The notes below the pieces were generated by a model that ran no database searches, was not told the DNA's origin, and saw only the letters and a list, made by a program, of their open reading frames with translations. The position numbers and the translations under genes are program-made. Of a DNA stretch of 64,000 nucleotides, positions 61,467-64,000 are shown piece by piece; position 1 is the stretch's first letter, and the number at the start of each line of letters is the position of its first letter. Origin of the DNA: Paraburkholderia caffeinilytica (GTDB taxonomy: Bacteria; Pseudomonadota; Gammaproteobacteria; Burkholderiales; Burkholderiaceae); NCBI RefSeq assembly GCF_003368325.1, contig NZ_CP031466.1, forward strand, positions 620,001-684,000. The letters are read 5' to 3'.

Positions 61467-62381
61467 TCAGCGGTCCTTCGGGTCGAACGCGTCGCGCAAA
61501 CCATCGCCGACGAAATTCACGGAATACAGTGCGATGCACAGCATCACGGCCGGGCACAACAGCAGCCAGGGCATCGAATCGAGTTTCTGCGCGCCGTCCT
61601 GGATCAGCACGCCCCAGCTCGTCATGGGTTCCTGCACGCCGAGGCCGAGGAACGACAGCACCGATTCGGTCAGCACGATATTCGGCACCGTCACGCTCGC
61701 GTACACCACCACCACGCCGAACAGATTCGGCACGATGTGGCGCGCGATGATCGAACGCGAACTCACGCCGATGGCACGGGCGGCGTCGATGAATTCGCGC
61801 GAGCGCAGCGACAGCGTCTGGCCACGCACCACGCGCGCCATGTCGAGCCACGAGAACGCGCTGATGGTAAGCACGACCAGATAGAACGCGCGGCCGAACA
61901 GCGTCATCATCAGGATGGCGATCAGCATGTAGGGGATCGCGTACATCATGTCGACGACACGCATCATCACCGCGTCGACGCGGCCACCCAGATAGCCGGC
62001 GGTGGCGCCGTACGCAACGCCGATCAGCCCCGACACCAGCGTGCCGAGCAGGCCGACTTCCAGCGACACGCGCCCGCCTTGCAGCGTGCGCGCGAGCAGG
62101 TCGCGGCCGAGTTCGTCGGTGCCGAACCAGTGCATGTTTTGCAGCGTCGGCGCGAGGCTGATCGCGCTCCAGTCGCTGTCGATCGGGTTGTTCGGCAGGA
62201 ACCACGGACCGGCCACGCAGGCAATCACGATCAGCAGCAAGACGACAAAGCCAGTGAAGGCCGCGCGGTTGCGCACGAAGCGCGCGGCAGCCGTGGCGAG
62301 CGGGCCGCGCGAACGCGGTGCGTTGGCAATGGCCGCAAGCGGATCGAGCGCCGCGGCAGTCGTTTGGAATGAGCGGGCCAT
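61467..62381 (-). CDS. oppC: Oligopeptide ABC transporter permease, OppC/DppC type
   Basis: A 304-residue permease with the N-terminal helix FTGFVVLLLIVIACVAGPWF, then DELGRDLLARTLQGGRVSLE and the EAA-type loop EFIDAARAIGVSSRSIIARH. It pairs with OppB to form the channel. Gap to OppB is 3 bp. Confidence 0.94.
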   Translation of the reverse strand: MARSFQTTAAALDPLAAIANAPRSRGPLATAAARFVRNRAAFTGFVVLLLIVIACVAGPWFLPNNPIDSDWSAISLAPTLQNMHWFGTDELGRDLLARTLQGGRVSLEVGLLGTLVSGLIGVAYGATAGYLGGRVDAVMMRVVDMMYAIPYMLIAILMMTLFGRAFYLVVLTISAFSWLDMARVVRGQTLSLRSREFIDAARAIGVSSRSIIARHIVPNLFGVVVVYASVTVPNIVLTESVLSFLGLGVQEPMTSWGVLIQDGAQKLDSMPWLLLCPAVMLCIALYSVNFVGDGLRDAFDPKDR

Positions 62382-62384
62382 GGA

Positions 62385-63323
62385 TCAGTACCGGATGCGC
62401 GGATCGAGCCATGCATACGCGAGGTCGACCAGCAGATTGAACAGCACGGCGACGGCGGTCGTCAGCACGACGAGGCCGAGCACGAGGGTGTAGTCGCGAT
62501 TGATCGCGCCGTTGACGACCAGCTGGCCGAGACCCGGCAGCGCGAACACCGATTCGGTGACCACGGCCGCGGTGATCGACGAGATACAGATCGAGCCAAG
62601 CAGCGACACGACGGGCATCAGCGCGGGCTTCATCGCGTGGCGCAACACGATCGTGCGGCCCGGCAGACCCTTGGCGCGCGCGGTGCGGATGAAGTTGCCC
62701 GACAGCACTTCGATCATGCTGCCGCGCATCACGCGCGCGATCCCGGCGACGTTGATGATGACGAGCAGCACGATCGGCAGGACGCGATAGCGCCACTCGC
62801 CTTCGCCCCAACCGCCGGCCGGCAGCCAGCCGTGGCCTTCGGAAGTCTTCAGCAGGATCGCGAAGACCCACACCAGCACCGGCCCGAGCACGAACGGCGG
62901 CACCACGTTGCCGATATTGCCGAGCACCATCACGAAGTGATCGATGAAGCGGTCTCGTCGCACTGCGGCGAGCGTGCCGAGCGTGACGCCGATCACCAGC
63001 GCGATCGGCACCGACACGCCGCCCACCCCGAGGCTCACCGGCAACGCCTTCCACACCAGGTCGTTGACCGACCAGTCGGCGTAACGGAACGACGGACCGA
63101 GATCGCCGTGCAGTAACGAGCCGAGATAGTGGAGGTACTGCAGCCACAGCGGTTCGTCGAGGTGATACTTGGCGTTGAGGTTCGCGAGCACGGCCGCCGA
63201 CAGGTGTTTCTCCGTGTCGAACGGCCCGCCCGGGGTGAGGTGCAGCAGCAGATAGCACGCGGTGATCACGGCGAGAATCGTCGGGATCGCCCAGAGCGTG
63301 CGGCGCAGCGTGTAAGCCAGCAT
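62385..63323 (-). CDS. oppB: Oligopeptide ABC transporter permease, OppB/DppB type
   Basis: A 312-residue permease with the typical N-terminus (LRRTLWAIPTILAVITACYL, HLTPGGPFD) and the loop NFIRTARAKGLPGRTIVLRH. Six helices. Gap to the binding protein is 16 bp. Confidence 0.94.
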   Translation of the reverse strand: MLAYTLRRTLWAIPTILAVITACYLLLHLTPGGPFDTEKHLSAAVLANLNAKYHLDEPLWLQYLHYLGSLLHGDLGPSFRYADWSVNDLVWKALPVSLGVGGVSVPIALVIGVTLGTLAAVRRDRFIDHFVMVLGNIGNVVPPFVLGPVLVWVFAILLKTSEGHGWLPAGGWGEGEWRYRVLPIVLLVIINVAGIARVMRGSMIEVLSGNFIRTARAKGLPGRTIVLRHAMKPALMPVVSLLGSICISSITAAVVTESVFALPGLGQLVVNGAINRDYTLVLGLVVLTTAVAVLFNLLVDLAYAWLDPRIRY

Positions 63324-63339
63324 GACGGTGCTCCCGCGC

Positions 63340-64000
63340 TTAGTGCTTGATCAGATACATGTCTTGCGTGGCGCGCTGGTCGACGTAATTGGTCGACGTG
63401 TAGCCGCCGACATACGGCTTGACCAGCCGGTCCGCCGAGTACTGGAAGAGCGACACCAGCGGGTAGTCGTTCATGGCCAGATCGTGCGCCTGCGTGAGCA
63501 GGGCGGTGCGCTTCGCGTCGTCGAGCTGCTGGTTGCCTTCGTCGACCAGCTTGTCGACCTGCGGGTTGCAGTAGCGCTGATCGTTCTGCACGCTGTTGCA
63601 GCGTATCAGGTCGAAAAACGAGTTGGCGTCGTTGTAGTCGACAAACCAGCCGTCGCGCGAGGCCTGCACCTTGCCGTCGTGGCGTTGCTTGAGCAGTACC
63701 TTGTATTCGACGTTTTCGAGCCTTGCGGTCACGCCGAGCTTGGTGCGCCATTCCGAGGTGGCAAACAGCGCGACCTTCTTGTGCAGGTCGTTGGTGTTGT
63801 AGGTGAGCGTGAACGTCAGCGGCTTCGCGTCCGAATAGCCGGCGGCTTTCAGAAGATTGCGCGCGTAGTCGACACGCTTCGCCATCGGCCAGCTTGCCCA
63901 CTCAGGCGTGAAGACGTTCGCGCCTTCCGTGCCCTTGGCGATCAGGCCGTACATCGGCACTTCGCCGTCGGCCGTCAGGCGCTTGGTCAGCAGGTCGCGG
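63340..64000 (-). CDS. oppA: Oligopeptide-binding protein, C-terminal part (cut by window end)
   Basis: The frame is open to the window edge, so the N-terminus and signal peptide are outside. About 220 residues of the C-terminal lobe are visible, with FTLTYNTNDLHKKVALF, DGWFVDYNDANSFFDLIRCN and RTALLTQAHDLAMNDYPLVS, typical of family-5 peptide-binding proteins. It is the first gene of the Opp operon in transcription order. Confidence 0.92.
   Translation of the reverse strand, partial: RDLLTKRLTADGEVPMYGLIAKGTEGANVFTPEWASWPMAKRVDYARNLLKAAGYSDAKPLTFTLTYNTNDLHKKVALFATSEWRTKLGVTARLENVEYKVLLKQRHDGKVQASRDGWFVDYNDANSFFDLIRCNSVQNDQRYCNPQVDKLVDEGNQQLDDAKRTALLTQAHDLAMNDYPLVSLFQYSADRLVKPYVGGYTSTNYVDQRATQDMYLIKH

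Overview
The window looks like part of a large replicon of a high-GC betaproteobacterium, most likely Burkholderia/Paraburkholderia. The grounds are codon use, the many LysR/TetR/MarR regulators, the DUF2844-DUF3443 pair, the phasin, and the tripartite EmrAB-type pumps with NodT-like outer-membrane lipoproteins. No rRNA, tRNA, CRISPR array, transposase or replication origin was seen. The first gene (end of a transglutaminase/DUF2126 protein) and the last gene (peptide-binding protein) are cut by the window edges.

Layout. 0-4.7 kb (+): module A, the end of a transglutaminase-DUF2126 protein, a circularly permuted ATP-grasp/alpha-E ligase and a transglutaminase-like peptidase. 4.9-9.8 kb (-): MarR regulator, outer-membrane factor, EmrA and EmrB. 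10-20.5 kb: a thiol/electrophile/peroxide defence stretch with LysR, TetR-Ohr-esterase, SDR, TetR, a kappa-GST-like isomerase, an H1-like Lys/Ala-rich protein, and a NemR homologue with an MDR reductase and a GST. 20.5-29.3 kb: MipA with a two-component system, a DUF4410 lipoprotein, a His-rich secreted protein, a phasin, DUF2844 and a pepsin-like DUF3443 lipoprotein. 29.4-38.1 kb: module B, a complete second copy of the ATP-grasp/alpha-E/transglutaminase system, with a divergent zinc-ribbon metallopeptidase (COG4307 type). 38.2-43.4 kb: two MarR regulators, EmrA, EmrB and an outer-membrane factor. 43.4-48.9 kb: thiolase, nucleoside salvage genes (CNT transporter, cytidine deaminase, nucleoside hydrolase), ketopantoate reductase and a small membrane protein. 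49-57.3 kb: a seven-gene operon (-) for a polyamine/opine-type ABC importer and a three-subunit FAD/[2Fe-2S] oxidase, with a divergent IclR regulator. 57.4-59.2 kb: a lower-GC toxin/immunity-like island. 59.4-64 kb (-): an Opp/Dpp oligopeptide ABC operon.

Main point. The same three-protein ligase/transglutaminase module occurs twice, 26 kb apart, and each copy lies directly next to a MarR-controlled tripartite efflux pump. The pump genes are in a different internal order in the two places, so this is not a simple block duplication. Five near-identical 12-bp palindromes (GTGCATACGCAC type) mark the promoters of the three MarR genes and both pumps. This suggests a shared regulon. A working hypothesis is a peptide-like or amide product made by the ATP-grasp/alpha-E enzyme, processed by transglutaminase-fold and zinc peptidases, and exported by the pumps. 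The families are known from comparative genomics as predicted peptide-ligation systems. The efflux link and shared operator are inferred here from the sequence.
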